A stretch of 64,000 nt of DNA, from assembly GCA_900317755.1 (NCBI GenBank), contig ONHZ01000067.1, positions 1 through 64,000 of the forward strand, given 5' to 3'. The translations under genes and the position numbers were made by a program. The stretch's first letter is position 1. Every line of letters starts with the position of its first letter. Source of the stretch: an uncultured Lachnospiraceae bacterium. GTDB taxonomy: Bacteria; Bacillota; Clostridia; Lachnospirales; Lachnospiraceae. Under the pieces are notes generated by a model. That model was given only the letters and a program-made list of their open reading frames with translations. It did no database searches and was not told the DNA's origin. Below, one piece after another: positions 10,901 through 18,073 of this stretch.

Positions 10901-11474
10901 CTGCACGCTGCTTTAAGCCAGTGCCAATAAGGAATTCATCGAGATTCACCTCGGTAGGAAGAGCCTTCCTGTATGCCAGAAGAAGAAGGTAGAAAGATTT
11001 CCCCATCTTCTTTGCATAAGGCAGAAATTCATCTGAAAACATCACCCTGACTGCTTCCTGCGGATGCTTCAGTGCAAAATCCCTGAAATCTTCAGGCGTC
11101 TTGATCACTGTATCAAGGGCAGTAAAATCCCTTGCAATAAAATTCACAGTCACAGGAATATGCTTTTCGCCGCCATTATATACAATCAGGAAATCGCCAG
11201 AAACTGAGTCACCTGCACGGAAGCCATCGTTTACCATATGAAAGCCGACATCAAATGAAGTACCGGAAAATGACTCCTCATCTAAAACAATATATGGATT
11301 GGAAGAATAGATGTTGCAGGAAATGCTGACATCGTTTAAACTCTTTACTGTAAATGAAGAAGAGAATTTTTCTTTTTCGTAAGCCGTTAAAGCTAATTCT
11401 TCAGACGGAAGACCAAGTTCAGGTTTCTTTATATCAAAGCGGTCTTCAGATATTCGGTAAATCTTTCTTCTCAC
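7935..11474 (-). CDS. Giant beta/helical-repeat protein (DUF5717-type), first gene of Hsp70-like operon
   Basis: An 1179-residue protein without signal peptide or membrane segment. Residues 1 to about 310 look like two beta-sandwich domains, with strands such as SGDFLIVYNGGEKHIPVTV and GSLDIKVAADSDFVTLS. A long helical-repeat region follows to about 690, then a short beta insertion (IRSVIISGDIFKDPKVVPV) and more helical repeats to the end. The architecture suggests a scaffold. It resembles the DUF5717 family as I remember it; no activity is known to me. The start is GTG at 11472-11474, chosen because AGGAG lies 7 bases upstream and no better ATG exists. It leads the operon, and the next gene starts two bases after its stop. 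An extended -10 promoter (TGCTATAAT) sits about 45 bases upstream. Confidence 0.8.
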   Translation of the reverse strand: MRRKIYRISEDRFDIKKPELGLPSEELALTAYEKEKFSSSFTVKSLNDVSISCNIYSSNPYIVLDEESFSGTSFDVGFHMVNDGFRAGDSVSGDFLIVYNGGEKHIPVTVNFIARDFTALDTVIKTPEDFRDFALKHPQEAVRVMFSDEFLPYAKKMGKSFYLLLLAYRKALPTEVNLDEFLIGTGLKQRAGFEIEKDYFSLDNIEEETRQSITLRKIGTGSLDIKVAADSDFVTLSKDHITEEVFVGSVYQYDIFLHPEKMHAGMNLCRITFSSILGRKEIVIVIKRPSNIAIDDFVRVKKRSYTELTRKYLLYRQREITAGTWSDESVEILDRLLSLDEKNKNFLLLMKAQALIVNKRRQEALDIISGLRHEILDNKSMEWAYLLYICTLIEREKNYVDKLTHEIEMIFREHPEDPKIFWFLLFLREDYIGNDLKKFTDIRQFMVNGVYSPYFYVEVSDLFNKDPLLLKNFDDFNIRVLLWMIRHQTVKGNLALRISTLLHEVKKFDLRIFHIVTATYRLFPSDEMLDGIVSYLLSNEIYGKMAFSWYSLSIRLGKKYTGLYEAYIFSLPENSTEKLPESVVRYFTFENAIEDSKKAYVYANVISHKNEDPLLYKEMSKSIQSFALDGMRKGRMDDNLAVIYQDTLDRGIIDEDVADSLSKMLYPMRITIKAPNIRSVIISGDIFKDPKVVPVRGKFCFTSILSNDYRIALIDDFGNMLSDRTLYEIEPLIDLSKIYDSLDSMAKGNLAFFMHDIIEYETYSDFPEGSDEVISRFLASDKISRSFKMQNYRSIVSYLRENMREEIFEKYLLQENDYDELDTGTISYIIELYVISGQFDRAFDLTMNYFAQNVGKKSLLRICQYEVGKEKDSESQKFLIMMSIYLMSEYLTEPEITAYLNQHYTGPTEAMVMLWKHADAQSLDVSELEEKILTQMLYTEVFLPEHQLIFESYLTHRNNSMLVEAYLTYFAHGYLKGEEKGSPDLFKHIEDYYFSGHRENSGMKLASIKYFSEKDSKDLTKKEIEMLDEFLGEATGKNLYFDFYRRVYEPLRMKYHLYDKYFVTYYGAPRQDLTIYYSIDDSEEKKAELTEMYDGIYVQQFILFFGQIVHYRITDEEGKELLNSSLDCQSDVENQDALRYNLINRMRNSYIYFDKDDLLRSMRKYVELSEETKDLFHLE

Positions 11475-11519
11475 GGAAGGGCTCCTAAGAATGTTGACAA
11501 AATTAATATTAACTTTATA

Positions 11520-11528
11520 ATTATAGCA
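11520..11528 (-). promoter_or_regulatory. Extended -10 promoter of the Hsp70-like operon
   Basis: On the minus strand the bases read TGCTATAAT, a consensus extended -10 (TGnTATAAT). The matching -35 position has only a weak TTTAAT. It is followed by an AT-rich leader and the AGGAG/GTG start of the 1179-aa gene. Confidence 0.55.
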
Positions 11529-11574
11529 AATTTTTGGTGAATATTAAATATAAAATTATTATTAGATAATTGAG

Positions 11575-11627
11575 ATACTCGCTGCGCAATAATATGAACC
11601 TTTGTATACGCGCTCCCGCTCGAGTAT
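11575..11627. repeat. ATACTCG inverted-repeat element, copy 1
   Basis: The arm atactcg at 11575-11581 is exactly complementary to cgagtat at 11621-11627. The element also carries cgctcccgct near its right arm. Related sequences occur at 14972-14991 and 20632-20706. This copy lies between two divergent genes, just before the aminotransferase start. Confidence 0.5.
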
Positions 11628-11656
11628 GTATTAATTTTCAGTAAAAGAGGTAGACC

Positions 11657-12817
11657 ATGTCAACAAGTGATACTGAGCAGTTTCACGGAAGTGATCTGGA
11701 GAAAATTGAGAAGGTATTTCATATAAAGAAAGAAGAAATCGTTAGTTTTTCAGCGAATGTAAATCCGCTTGGAATTTCGCCAGCACTCAGGACTGTGCTT
11801 GCTGAAAATATTGATTCGATTGCGACATATCCGGAGAGGGATTATGAGACGCTGAAAAGCTCGATTTCAGAATATACCGGAGCTGAGCCAAAGGATATCA
11901 TGGTCGGAAATGGGACGACCGAATTAATCTCTCTTTTTATTGATATTGTGTCTCCGAAAAAGGCACTTATTCTAGGTCCTACATATTCTGAATATGAAAG
12001 AAGTATTTCTTTGGTCGGCGGAAGGACTTCCTATTATCCTCTGAAGGAAGAAAATGATTTTCGTCTTGACATTGATGATTTCTGCAGGAAAATCACTTCT
12101 GACCTCGACCTCATCATCATCTGCAATCCGAATAATCCGACATCTTCTATCATAGACCGTGATGAGATGCGGAAAATATTAGACTGCTGCAAGGAAAACT
12201 CTGTCTTCGTGATGGTCGATGAGACGTATATTGAATTCACGGAAAATTACAAGAAATATACGGCGATTCCGCTATGCTCGATTTACAATAATATTATTGT
12301 TTTAAGGAGTACATCAAAATTCTTCGCATGCCCTGGTCTCAGACTTGGCTATGCGATTTCAGGAAATGAAGATTTGTATTCCAGAATCATGCGTTACAAG
12401 AATCCGTGGATGATTCACTCTCTCGCTGTTGTTGCCGGAAACTATATGTTCAGAGACAGGGAATACATTGACGAAGTATATTCTTTAGTAGATTCCGAGA
12501 GAAAGCGTATGTATGAAAAATATTCTTCCTGCGGAATTTTCAAGGTTTATAAGCCGTATGCAAATTTCATGCTGCTTAAGATACTACCTGAAGAACTCTC
12601 TAGTGCAGGCCTATTTGAGCGGGCAATTCACGAGAAGATGATGATTCGCGACTGCTCATCTTTCCCATTCCTCTCCGACCGCTTCATAAGAATCTGCTTC
12701 ATGAACCCGAAGGATAATGACAGGCTGTTTGAGTGCCTGACAAGATGGTCAGCTAAGGCTCTGGTGCTACAAAAAACACCTGGCGGAAACCAGGTGTTTC
12801 AAAATATTGTGAATTAA
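11657..12817 (+). CDS. PLP-dependent aminotransferase, CobD/HisC-like
   Basis: Fold-type I pyridoxal-phosphate enzyme of the threonine-phosphate decarboxylase/histidinol-phosphate aminotransferase group. The N-terminal FSANVNPLGISP (residues 34-45), preceded by HGSDLEKIE, is the CobD-like opening. CNPNNPTS binds the cofactor ring, VMVDETYIEF contains the PLP aspartate, and STSKFFACPGLRLGY contains the Schiff-base lysine. The usual CobD length is about 360; here about 20 extra C-terminal residues (after LTRWSAK) are encoded by a terminator hairpin belonging to the opposite strand, so the original stop may have been lost. No other cobalamin genes are nearby, so the substrate is uncertain: threonine phosphate, histidinol phosphate or another amino acid. 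ATG at 11657 follows AGAGG. Confidence 0.85.
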   Translation: MSTSDTEQFHGSDLEKIEKVFHIKKEEIVSFSANVNPLGISPALRTVLAENIDSIATYPERDYETLKSSISEYTGAEPKDIMVGNGTTELISLFIDIVSPKKALILGPTYSEYERSISLVGGRTSYYPLKEENDFRLDIDDFCRKITSDLDLIIICNPNNPTSSIIDRDEMRKILDCCKENSVFVMVDETYIEFTENYKKYTAIPLCSIYNNIIVLRSTSKFFACPGLRLGYAISGNEDLYSRIMRYKNPWMIHSLAVVAGNYMFRDREYIDEVYSLVDSERKRMYEKYSSCGIFKVYKPYANFMLLKILPEELSSAGLFERAIHEKMMIRDCSSFPFLSDRFIRICFMNPKDNDRLFECLTRWSAKALVLQKTPGGNQVFQNIVN

Positions 12818-12965
12818 TGTTTGTGTCCTTTGCAACAGACATATTTATGTCTTTTACGCTTTTAATATTCTGATTTTTGAAAATCCTCTTGCAATAGTCA
12901 CTTGGTTTGAGACCGGATTTCTTATATTCATCTTTTTCTCCAAGGTGAATCTTTTCCTTATTCAT
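12753..12965 (-). CDS. Short uncharacterised ORF, possible remnant next to AAA ATPase fragment
   Basis: A 70-codon frame that begins ATGA-overlapped with the preceding ATPase fragment (12962-12965) and ends inside the aminotransferase gene on the other strand, where its last 12 or so codons read through the terminator hairpin. The protein is Lys/Asn-rich at the start and matches nothing I know. The overlap suggests it was the second gene of a two-gene locus whose 3' part has been lost. It may not be expressed as a functional protein. Confidence 0.35.
   Translation of the reverse strand: MNKEKIHLGEKDEYKKSGLKPSDYCKRIFKNQNIKSVKDINMSVAKDTNINSQYFETPGFRQVFFVAPEP
12774..12799 (-). terminator. Strong terminator inside the 3' end of the aminotransferase gene
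   Basis: A perfect 10-bp stem (aaacacctgg at 12774-12783 with ccaggtgttt at 12790-12799) has the loop cggaaa. The minus strand continues with six T residues, so it terminates leftward transcription from the ATPase remnant. The same bases encode the last residues of the plus-strand aminotransferase. Confidence 0.75.
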
Positions 12966-13393
12966 TTGATTTCTCCCTGAAGATATTTTTTATAACCCAT
13001 TATAGCTTCATAGCTGGGTGCCGTTCCATTAAGATAATCGCTTTCATAGGCAACGCTCTTCTTGATATCATTTCTCTGAAAGCGTGTCGAAAGATTCTCT
13101 ATAGTAATTCCACCTTCATTTCTTACAATATATGTATTATCATTTCTGTCAAATTCATCAAGAAGTGCAGGATAATGCGTAGAAAATAACAGCACCGCAC
13201 CTTTCTTATTTATCTTTTGATTTTGGAACAGCCTGATTAGTACAGCAACAAGTTCTCGATTAAAGTGATTCTCCATCTCATCAACAATCAGATACCCGCC
13301 ATTTTGAAAAATTTCCAAAGCAGCCATATATACAGTCAGACCTTTGATGGTACCTGAAGAAAGATAAACATTTAGCTCCCTTTCATTAGTCAC
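12962..13393 (-). pseudogene. C-terminal remnant of an AAA_21/OLD-like ATPase
   Basis: The 143 codons encode only the back half of an SMC/ABC-type ATPase of the kind found in abortive-infection and retron-type defence loci. They include the signature-like LSSGTIKGL (residues 11-19), Walker B YLIVDEMENH (34-43) and the H-switch region LLFSTHYPALLDEF. Walker A and the N-terminal 200 or more residues are absent. The nominal start is GTG at 13391-13393 with a stop codon five codons upstream in frame and no clear ribosome-binding site, so this is a truncated relic. Its truncation point lies near the nfnB terminator. Likely origin: a defence island insert that has eroded; that is inference. Confidence 0.65.
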
Positions 13394-13505
13394 GACCGAT
13401 CCAGATTATCGTGAAAAAATGTATAAAAAGTTCGGAATCTGATATAAATAATGTATCAGCAGTTACAATTGCCATTATTAGCTGTGGCAGCGGAGTATAC
13501 AAAAA

Positions 13506-13533
13506 AGACAGGACATTTTATCTGCTCCTGTCT
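13506..13533 (-). terminator. Intrinsic terminator after nfnB
   Basis: The 8-bp stem agacagga (13506-13513) with tcctgtct (13526-13533) is followed on the minus strand by a run of T. It lies 30 bases past the nfnB stop and ends the long leftward transcription block. Confidence 0.75.
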
Positions 13534-13564
13534 TCTTTATTAATGTTATATTTTCTTAAATAGC

Positions 13565-14953
13565 TTACGCTACATCTTCACCGAAATATTTCCTGATGCC
13601 CTTGGCTGCAGCCTTGCCTGCGCCCATAGCGAGGATTACGGTTGCGGCACCTGTGACGGCATCGCCTCCTGCGTAAACGCCCTTCTTTGTGGTAGCACCG
13701 AAGTCATCTTCTGAAACGATGCAGCCACGCTTGTTTGTCTCAAGTCCTTCTGTCGTAGAAGAAATGAGAGGGTTTGGAGACGTGCCAAGTGCCATGATGA
13801 CGGTATCGCAGTCAATGTCATACTCGCTTCCCGGAATTTCAACAGGTCTTCTTCTGCCGCTTGCATCAGGCTCGCCAAGCTCCATCCTGATGAGCTTGAT
13901 GCCGCAGACATCACCGTCTTCATTTGTGAGAATCTCGACAGGGTTCTGCAGAAGATCAAAGATAATGCCTTCCTCTTCTGCGTGATGAACCTCTTCCTTT
14001 CTTGCAGGAAGCTCTGCCATTGAACGACGATAAACGATGTGTACCTCTGCGCCGAGACGGAGTGCTGTTCTGGCAGAATCCATAGCAACATTGCCGCCAC
14101 CTACGACGACAACCTTCTTGCCGTGATGGATCGGTGTATCTAAATCCTTGTAAGCCTTCATGAGGTTATTTCTTGTAAGGTATTCATTTGCTGAGAATAC
14201 GCCGTTTGCCTGCTCGCCAGGAATGCCCATGAATCTTGGAAGGCCTGCGCCTGAGCCAATGAATACGGCTTCGAAGCCCTTCTCGTTCATAAGCTCGTCG
14301 ATGGTAACTGACTTTCCGACAATGACATCAGTATCAATCTTTACACCAAGGCCTTTGACATTTTCAACTTCCTTTGCAACGACTTCGTCCTTTGGAAGCC
14401 TGAATTCAGGAATGCCATAGACAAGAACGCCGCCTGCCTTGTGAAGTGCCTCGAAAATTGTAACATCGTAGCCAGCCTTTGCAAGATCGCCTGCACAGGT
14501 AAGTCCGGAAGGACCTGCACCGATGACGGCAACTTTGTGACCGTTCTTTGTTTCTGGCGCCTTCGGCTTAATTCCGTTCTTTCTTGCCCAGTCAGCAACG
14601 AAACGCTCGAGCTTTCCGATGGCAACGGCCTCGCCCTTGATACCACGGACGCATACGCCCTCGCACTGTGATTCCTGTGGGCATACTCTTCCGCAGACTG
14701 CCGGAAGGGCTGAAGACTCAGAAATAATTTCATAAGCCTTCTCGAAATTTCTGTTCTTAACTTCCTGAATAAATGCAGGAATATTAATTGAAACCGGGCA
14801 GCCGCCTACGCACCTTGGGTTCTTGCAGTTTAAGCAGCGACCTGCTTCCTCAACTGCCTCATCTTCGGTATATCCAAGGCAGACCTCGTCAAAATTTGTG
14901 GCCCTGACCTTAGGATCCTGCTCCGCAATCGGAGTTCTTTTCATCATATCCAT
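13565..14953 (-). CDS. nfnB: NADH-dependent ferredoxin:NADP oxidoreductase large subunit (GltD-like)
   Basis: Large subunit of the electron-bifurcating transhydrogenase NfnAB, which couples ferredoxin and NADH oxidation to NADP reduction in the cytoplasm. Eight cysteines for two [4Fe-4S] clusters are seen at residues 40, 43, 48, 52 and 87, 91, 97, 101. The FAD site is IGAGPSGL (144-151) and the pyridine nucleotide site is VVGGGNVAMDSA. The length of 462 matches NfnB and the small subunit of glutamate synthase (GltD); the large GltB subunit is not here. The partner directly upstream is an NfnA-type subunit, which decides the call. It may be annotated elsewhere as glutamate synthase small subunit. 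ATG follows GAGGAAAATAT. Confidence 0.9.
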   Translation of the reverse strand: MDMMKRTPIAEQDPKVRATNFDEVCLGYTEDEAVEEAGRCLNCKNPRCVGGCPVSINIPAFIQEVKNRNFEKAYEIISESSALPAVCGRVCPQESQCEGVCVRGIKGEAVAIGKLERFVADWARKNGIKPKAPETKNGHKVAVIGAGPSGLTCAGDLAKAGYDVTIFEALHKAGGVLVYGIPEFRLPKDEVVAKEVENVKGLGVKIDTDVIVGKSVTIDELMNEKGFEAVFIGSGAGLPRFMGIPGEQANGVFSANEYLTRNNLMKAYKDLDTPIHHGKKVVVVGGGNVAMDSARTALRLGAEVHIVYRRSMAELPARKEEVHHAEEEGIIFDLLQNPVEILTNEDGDVCGIKLIRMELGEPDASGRRRPVEIPGSEYDIDCDTVIMALGTSPNPLISSTTEGLETNKRGCIVSEDDFGATTKKGVYAGGDAVTGAATVILAMGAGKAAAKGIRKYFGEDVA

Positions 14954-14971
14954 ATATTTTCCTCACTTAAT

Positions 14972-14991
14972 ATACTCGCTCGCGCTCGAGT
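14972..14991. repeat. ATACTCG inverted-repeat element, copy 2 (short)
   Basis: The bases atactcgctcgcgctcgagt contain a small hairpin (actcg at 14974-14978 with cgagt at 14987-14991). It occupies the gap between nfnA and nfnB and shares its left arm with copies at 11575 and 20632. An intercistronic hairpin here could tune the ratio of the two subunits. Confidence 0.45.
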
Positions 14992-15013
14992 TTGACGCTA
15001 TCCAAAAAACTCC

Positions 15014-15895
15014 TTAGCTGCACTGGCCGCAGCCACCATGATGGGTTGCGCCTTCTTCGAATTCGAGCTTCTTGCGGCCTTCTTCTGTCTTGTACTGTCT
15101 TGCTCTCTTCATTGCAAGATCGAAGTCTACAAGATGTCCATCGAATTCTGGGCCGTCAACGCAGGCGAACTTTACTTCGCCGCCAACGATAAGTCGGCAG
15201 GCACCGCACATACCTGTTCCATCGACCATGATTGGGTTCATGGAAACTACTGTATGAATGCCGAGCTCCTTTGTGAGCTTGCAGACGAATTTCATCATGA
15301 TCATAGGACCGATTGCTACGCAGTGGTCAAACCGCTGTCCTTCGTCCCAGAGAGCCTTAAGCTGATCTGTGCCCATGCCATGGAAACCGAATGAACCATC
15401 ATCTGTAGTGATGTGTAGGTCGTCGCAGACCTCGGCCATCTTGTCTGTGAAGAATAATAAGTCCTTATTCCTTGAGCCCATGATGACTGTAGAAGAAATT
15501 CCGTGCTCCTTCAGCCACTTAACCTGTGGATATACAGGTGCTGTACCAACACCGCCTGCGATAAAGACGATCTTTTTCTTCTTTGTCTCTTCAAGATTTT
15601 TCTCTTCGCAGAGAAGTGATGGGCAGCCAAGAGGTCCGACTACATCTGTGAAGGAATCGCCTTCATTCAAAAGTGCCATCTTCTCAGTTGATGCACCGAC
15701 AGTCTGGAAGACGATCGTGATAATCTCCTTCTCTCTGTCATAGTCACAAATCGTAAGAGGAATTCTCTCACCGTCTTCGCCGTCCTTCACGATAACGAAC
15801 TGACCCGGAAGACAGCGGGCAGTAACGTTCGGAGCCTTGACATCCATCTGATAAATCTTATCAGCGAGAAGCTCCTTTTTCACAATCTCAAACAT
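15014..15895 (-). CDS. nfnA: NADH-dependent ferredoxin:NADP oxidoreductase small subunit
   Basis: The 293-residue protein is a ferredoxin-NADP reductase-like flavoprotein related to dihydroorotate dehydrogenase electron-transfer subunit PyrK. It carries an FAD-binding beta barrel (PGQFVIVKDGEDGERIPLTI, residues 30-49), a nucleotide-binding domain (IVFIAGGVGTAPVYPQ), and a C-terminal [2Fe-2S] cysteine set (GMCGACRLIV followed by KFACVDGPEFDGH). It ends with a Gly/Cys tail (GGCGQCS). It pairs with NfnB to transfer electrons from NADH. The ATG is preceded by AAGGAG at ideal spacing. The gene begins 30 bases after the CobW-DUF1980 gene and is 60 bases from nfnB, so the three may share a transcript. 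Confidence 0.9.
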   Translation of the reverse strand: MFEIVKKELLADKIYQMDVKAPNVTARCLPGQFVIVKDGEDGERIPLTICDYDREKEIITIVFQTVGASTEKMALLNEGDSFTDVVGPLGCPSLLCEEKNLEETKKKKIVFIAGGVGTAPVYPQVKWLKEHGISSTVIMGSRNKDLLFFTDKMAEVCDDLHITTDDGSFGFHGMGTDQLKALWDEGQRFDHCVAIGPMIMMKFVCKLTKELGIHTVVSMNPIMVDGTGMCGACRLIVGGEVKFACVDGPEFDGHLVDFDLAMKRARQYKTEEGRKKLEFEEGATHHGGCGQCS

Positions 15896-15925
15896 TTACA
15901 CTCCTTAACCCAAAACATGTTGATA

Positions 15926-16894
15926 TTAATTAAAATAAACCAGTTCATCTTCTGGCTTATTTGTAGGCTTGATTTCAAGCGGGTACAAAACCGGTCCTTT
16001 GCCGCGGTATTCCTTGGCAAATTCGTTTTTGACTTTCGCGGTGAGGTCAATCCAGCTCTTGTGGCCGATTTCATCGGACTTCGGATATTTGCATTTCATT
16101 CCGAGGAACTGGATGTCCTGCACACAGCAGGTCATGGCAAATCTTCCTGGAACAATGGTGCCAGGCTTCAGCTTGCCCTTACCTTCCTTTGGATTGTACA
16201 CGAGAGCCGTGAAATGGACATCCTTGCCATTATATTTATCAGGATGATCCATGCAGTCTGAAAACCAGAGTGCATAGTCGGCATCGGTAATCTCAATCGG
16301 ATCCGTATTAATATCAAATGGAAGTTCCTCCGGCCTGTCATCAATCGTGCCATCTTCACGAAGGTATACAATCTGCGCACGGCGGTTTACCGACTTCACA
16401 TTTGCCCTGAACTTTGCTTTCTTGACATCGTCCGGACAGCGGTTAAAAATGACAACATCTGCCTTGAAAAGCTGCTCCGACATCATCGTACGCATATTCA
16501 GCATATACATCTCAAAGGTCGTTGCATCGACAGTCGCAAGTGCCTGAACAATCGTCCAGTCCTTCGGTCCGTCCATCTCATAAATCGGACCTACTTCCCA
16601 GGTTCCATTATATTCTATGAAGACTGCTTCAGGCTTGTACGCATCTGTAAGTTTCTGAAGATTCTCCTCAGTGAAATCCTCTTCATTTTCAATTGTCACG
16701 AGCGTACCGCCAATTGCATTGATCGCCTTTTCATCATATTCTTCATCTCCGTCTTCACAGACAATGAGAAGAAATCGATCAAGGTCGTCAGCAAAACCGT
16801 TCTCAAAAAGAGTTTCTTTCACGAGCGTCGTCTTGCCGCTGTCCATAAAGCCATAGAAGAAATATACAGGAATCTCATCTTCTTCGGAAGCCAT
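15926..16894 (-). CDS. CobW-like P-loop GTPase fused to a DUF1980/YcgQ C-terminal domain
   Basis: The 322-residue protein starts with a G3E P-loop, FYGFMDSGKTTLV (residues 12-24). It lacks the CxCC metal motif of the COG0523 family that its neighbour has. From about residue 200 it changes to a second domain with VHFTALVYNPKEGKG and the segment GRFAMTCCVQDIQFLG, which resembles the C-terminal DUF1980 (TIGR03943, YcgQ) domain of a membrane protein usually paired with the permease YcgR. In other Firmicutes that pair is linked to zinc homeostasis; here the domain is attached to a GTPase instead of a membrane anchor. Function inferred: handling of zinc or another metal. It is preceded by a 14-bp inverted repeat (16919-16971) and uses GGTGA before its ATG. 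Confidence 0.75.
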   Translation of the reverse strand: MASEEDEIPVYFFYGFMDSGKTTLVKETLFENGFADDLDRFLLIVCEDGDEEYDEKAINAIGGTLVTIENEEDFTEENLQKLTDAYKPEAVFIEYNGTWEVGPIYEMDGPKDWTIVQALATVDATTFEMYMLNMRTMMSEQLFKADVVIFNRCPDDVKKAKFRANVKSVNRRAQIVYLREDGTIDDRPEELPFDINTDPIEITDADYALWFSDCMDHPDKYNGKDVHFTALVYNPKEGKGKLKPGTIVPGRFAMTCCVQDIQFLGMKCKYPKSDEIGHKSWIDLTAKVKNEFAKEYRGKGPVLYPLEIKPTNKPEDELVYFN

Positions 16895-16918
16895 CTTATC
16901 ACCGCCTTATAACAAAAT

Positions 16919-16971
16919 GATTTTCACTTATTTCGTGCAAAAATCAGCAAGTGATAGAATAAGTGAAAATC
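16919..16971 (-). promoter_or_regulatory. 14-bp inverted repeat between two CobW genes
   Basis: Arms gattttcacttatt (16919-16932) and aataagtgaaaatc (16958-16971) are perfectly complementary and 25 bases apart. In RNA this would form a stable hairpin about 25 bases before the start of the fusion gene, followed on the minus strand by ATTTTG. It may be an attenuator or partial terminator, or a protein-binding operator. It does not resemble the Zur box that I know from Bacillus. Confidence 0.5.
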
Positions 16972-16987
16972 AAGAAAAAATCAATAT

Positions 16988-18073
16988 TTATTGCTCAAGT
17001 CCGAAAAGCTTTTTGAGTTTTCCTTCATCAATATGCTGTCCAATGACTACAAGCCTTCCTGTATAGTCGGGCTCGCCGTCACGAAGCTCGTATTCGCCAT
17101 CAACAAAATCGAAGTAAACCCACTTTTTGTCTTCGACTTCAACCATGCCCTTTGAACGGATGACATCACCATAGGAATCGCCTTCAGCAAAGGTCTTAAG
17201 CGCATTTTCGATGTCAGCCTTCTTAAATACATGAGGTGTCTCAATACCCCAGTTGTCAAAGACTTCATCTGCGTGATGATGGTGCTCATGACCTTCGCCG
17301 TCATGGTGGCAGCAGTGGCCATGTTCGTGTTCATCGTCGTCATCATGGTGATGGCAGCAGTGGCCATGTTCATGTTCGTCTTCGCCATCATCGTCGTGGT
17401 GATGATGATGCTCAGCCTCGTGCTCTGCCTCTTCGATCTCATGATCCTTCATAGAAAGATCCTTGTAGAAATCATTGCTCTGTCCTTCGATGACCTCGGC
17501 AATCTTCTCGCCTGAAAGGTCGTCCCAGGGCGTTGTGATGATCTTTGCATTCGGATTTAATTCCTTGATCTTTGCAACTGTGAATTCAAGGTCTTCGTTT
17601 GTAGCCTTCTGCGTTCTTGAAAGAATGACTGTCGTAGCATGTGCAATCTGATCGTTGAAGAATTCGCCAAATGCCTTCATCTGCTTCTTTGCCTTAAGGG
17701 CATTTACGACTGTGACCATGCCTGAAAGCTGAAGTCCGATTTCATCCTCGAGACGGATAACAGAAGCTGCGACATCAGAAAGCTTTCCAACGCCTGAAGG
17801 CTCGATAAAGATTCTGTCTGGAGAAAACTTTGCTACGACCTCACGAAGGTTTCTGTCAAAATCTCCAACGAGCGTACAGCAGATGCAGCCGGAATTCATC
17901 TCTGTAATCTGGATGCCTGAATCCTTAAGGAAACCGCCATCAACGCCGACTTCACCGAATTCGTTCTCAATCAGGACAAGCTTCTGCCCCTGATAAGCTT
18001 CCTTGATCAGCTTCTTAATAAGCGTAGTCTTTCCAGCGCCTAAAAATCCTGAAAAAATATCTACCTTTGTCAT
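16988..18073 (-). CDS. CobW/COG0523 family GTPase with His-rich metal-binding loop
   Basis: G3E-family metallochaperone GTPase. It shows Walker A GFLGAGKTTL (residues 9-18), the switch segment ENEFGEVGVDG, and the diagnostic CxCC motif GCICC near residue 62. From about 215 to 268 there is a loop made almost entirely of His, Asp, Glu and Cys, with an internal duplication of DEHEHGHCCHH, which should bind zinc or nickel. A C-terminal CobW_C-like domain follows. The start is set at ATG 18073 because GGAGG lies 5 bases upstream; a longer reading frame from TTG at 18085 would begin before the ribosome-binding site. It most likely delivers or buffers zinc; the adjacent CobW-DUF1980 gene supports a metal-handling pair. 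Confidence 0.88.
   Translation of the reverse strand: MTKVDIFSGFLGAGKTTLIKKLIKEAYQGQKLVLIENEFGEVGVDGGFLKDSGIQITEMNSGCICCTLVGDFDRNLREVVAKFSPDRIFIEPSGVGKLSDVAASVIRLEDEIGLQLSGMVTVVNALKAKKQMKAFGEFFNDQIAHATTVILSRTQKATNEDLEFTVAKIKELNPNAKIITTPWDDLSGEKIAEVIEGQSNDFYKDLSMKDHEIEEAEHEAEHHHHHDDDGEDEHEHGHCCHHHDDDDEHEHGHCCHHDGEGHEHHHHADEVFDNWGIETPHVFKKADIENALKTFAEGDSYGDVIRSKGMVEVEDKKWVYFDFVDGEYELRDGEPDYTGRLVVIGQHIDEGKLKKLFGLEQ

Noticed and set aside
11657-12817. Call as histidine biosynthesis HisC
   Set aside because: The HGSD opening and FSANVNPLG resemble CobD more closely; no histidine or cobalamin genes are adjacent, so a neutral CobD/HisC-like call was kept.
13636-14100. 154-codon minus-strand frame overlapping nfnB
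   Set aside because: It is a shadow of the nfnB coding sequence in another frame, without homology or a ribosome-binding site.
17270-17430. CRISPR-like or satellite repeat
   Set aside because: The repetition comes from an internal duplication of His/Asp/Cys codons in the CobW metal-binding loop.
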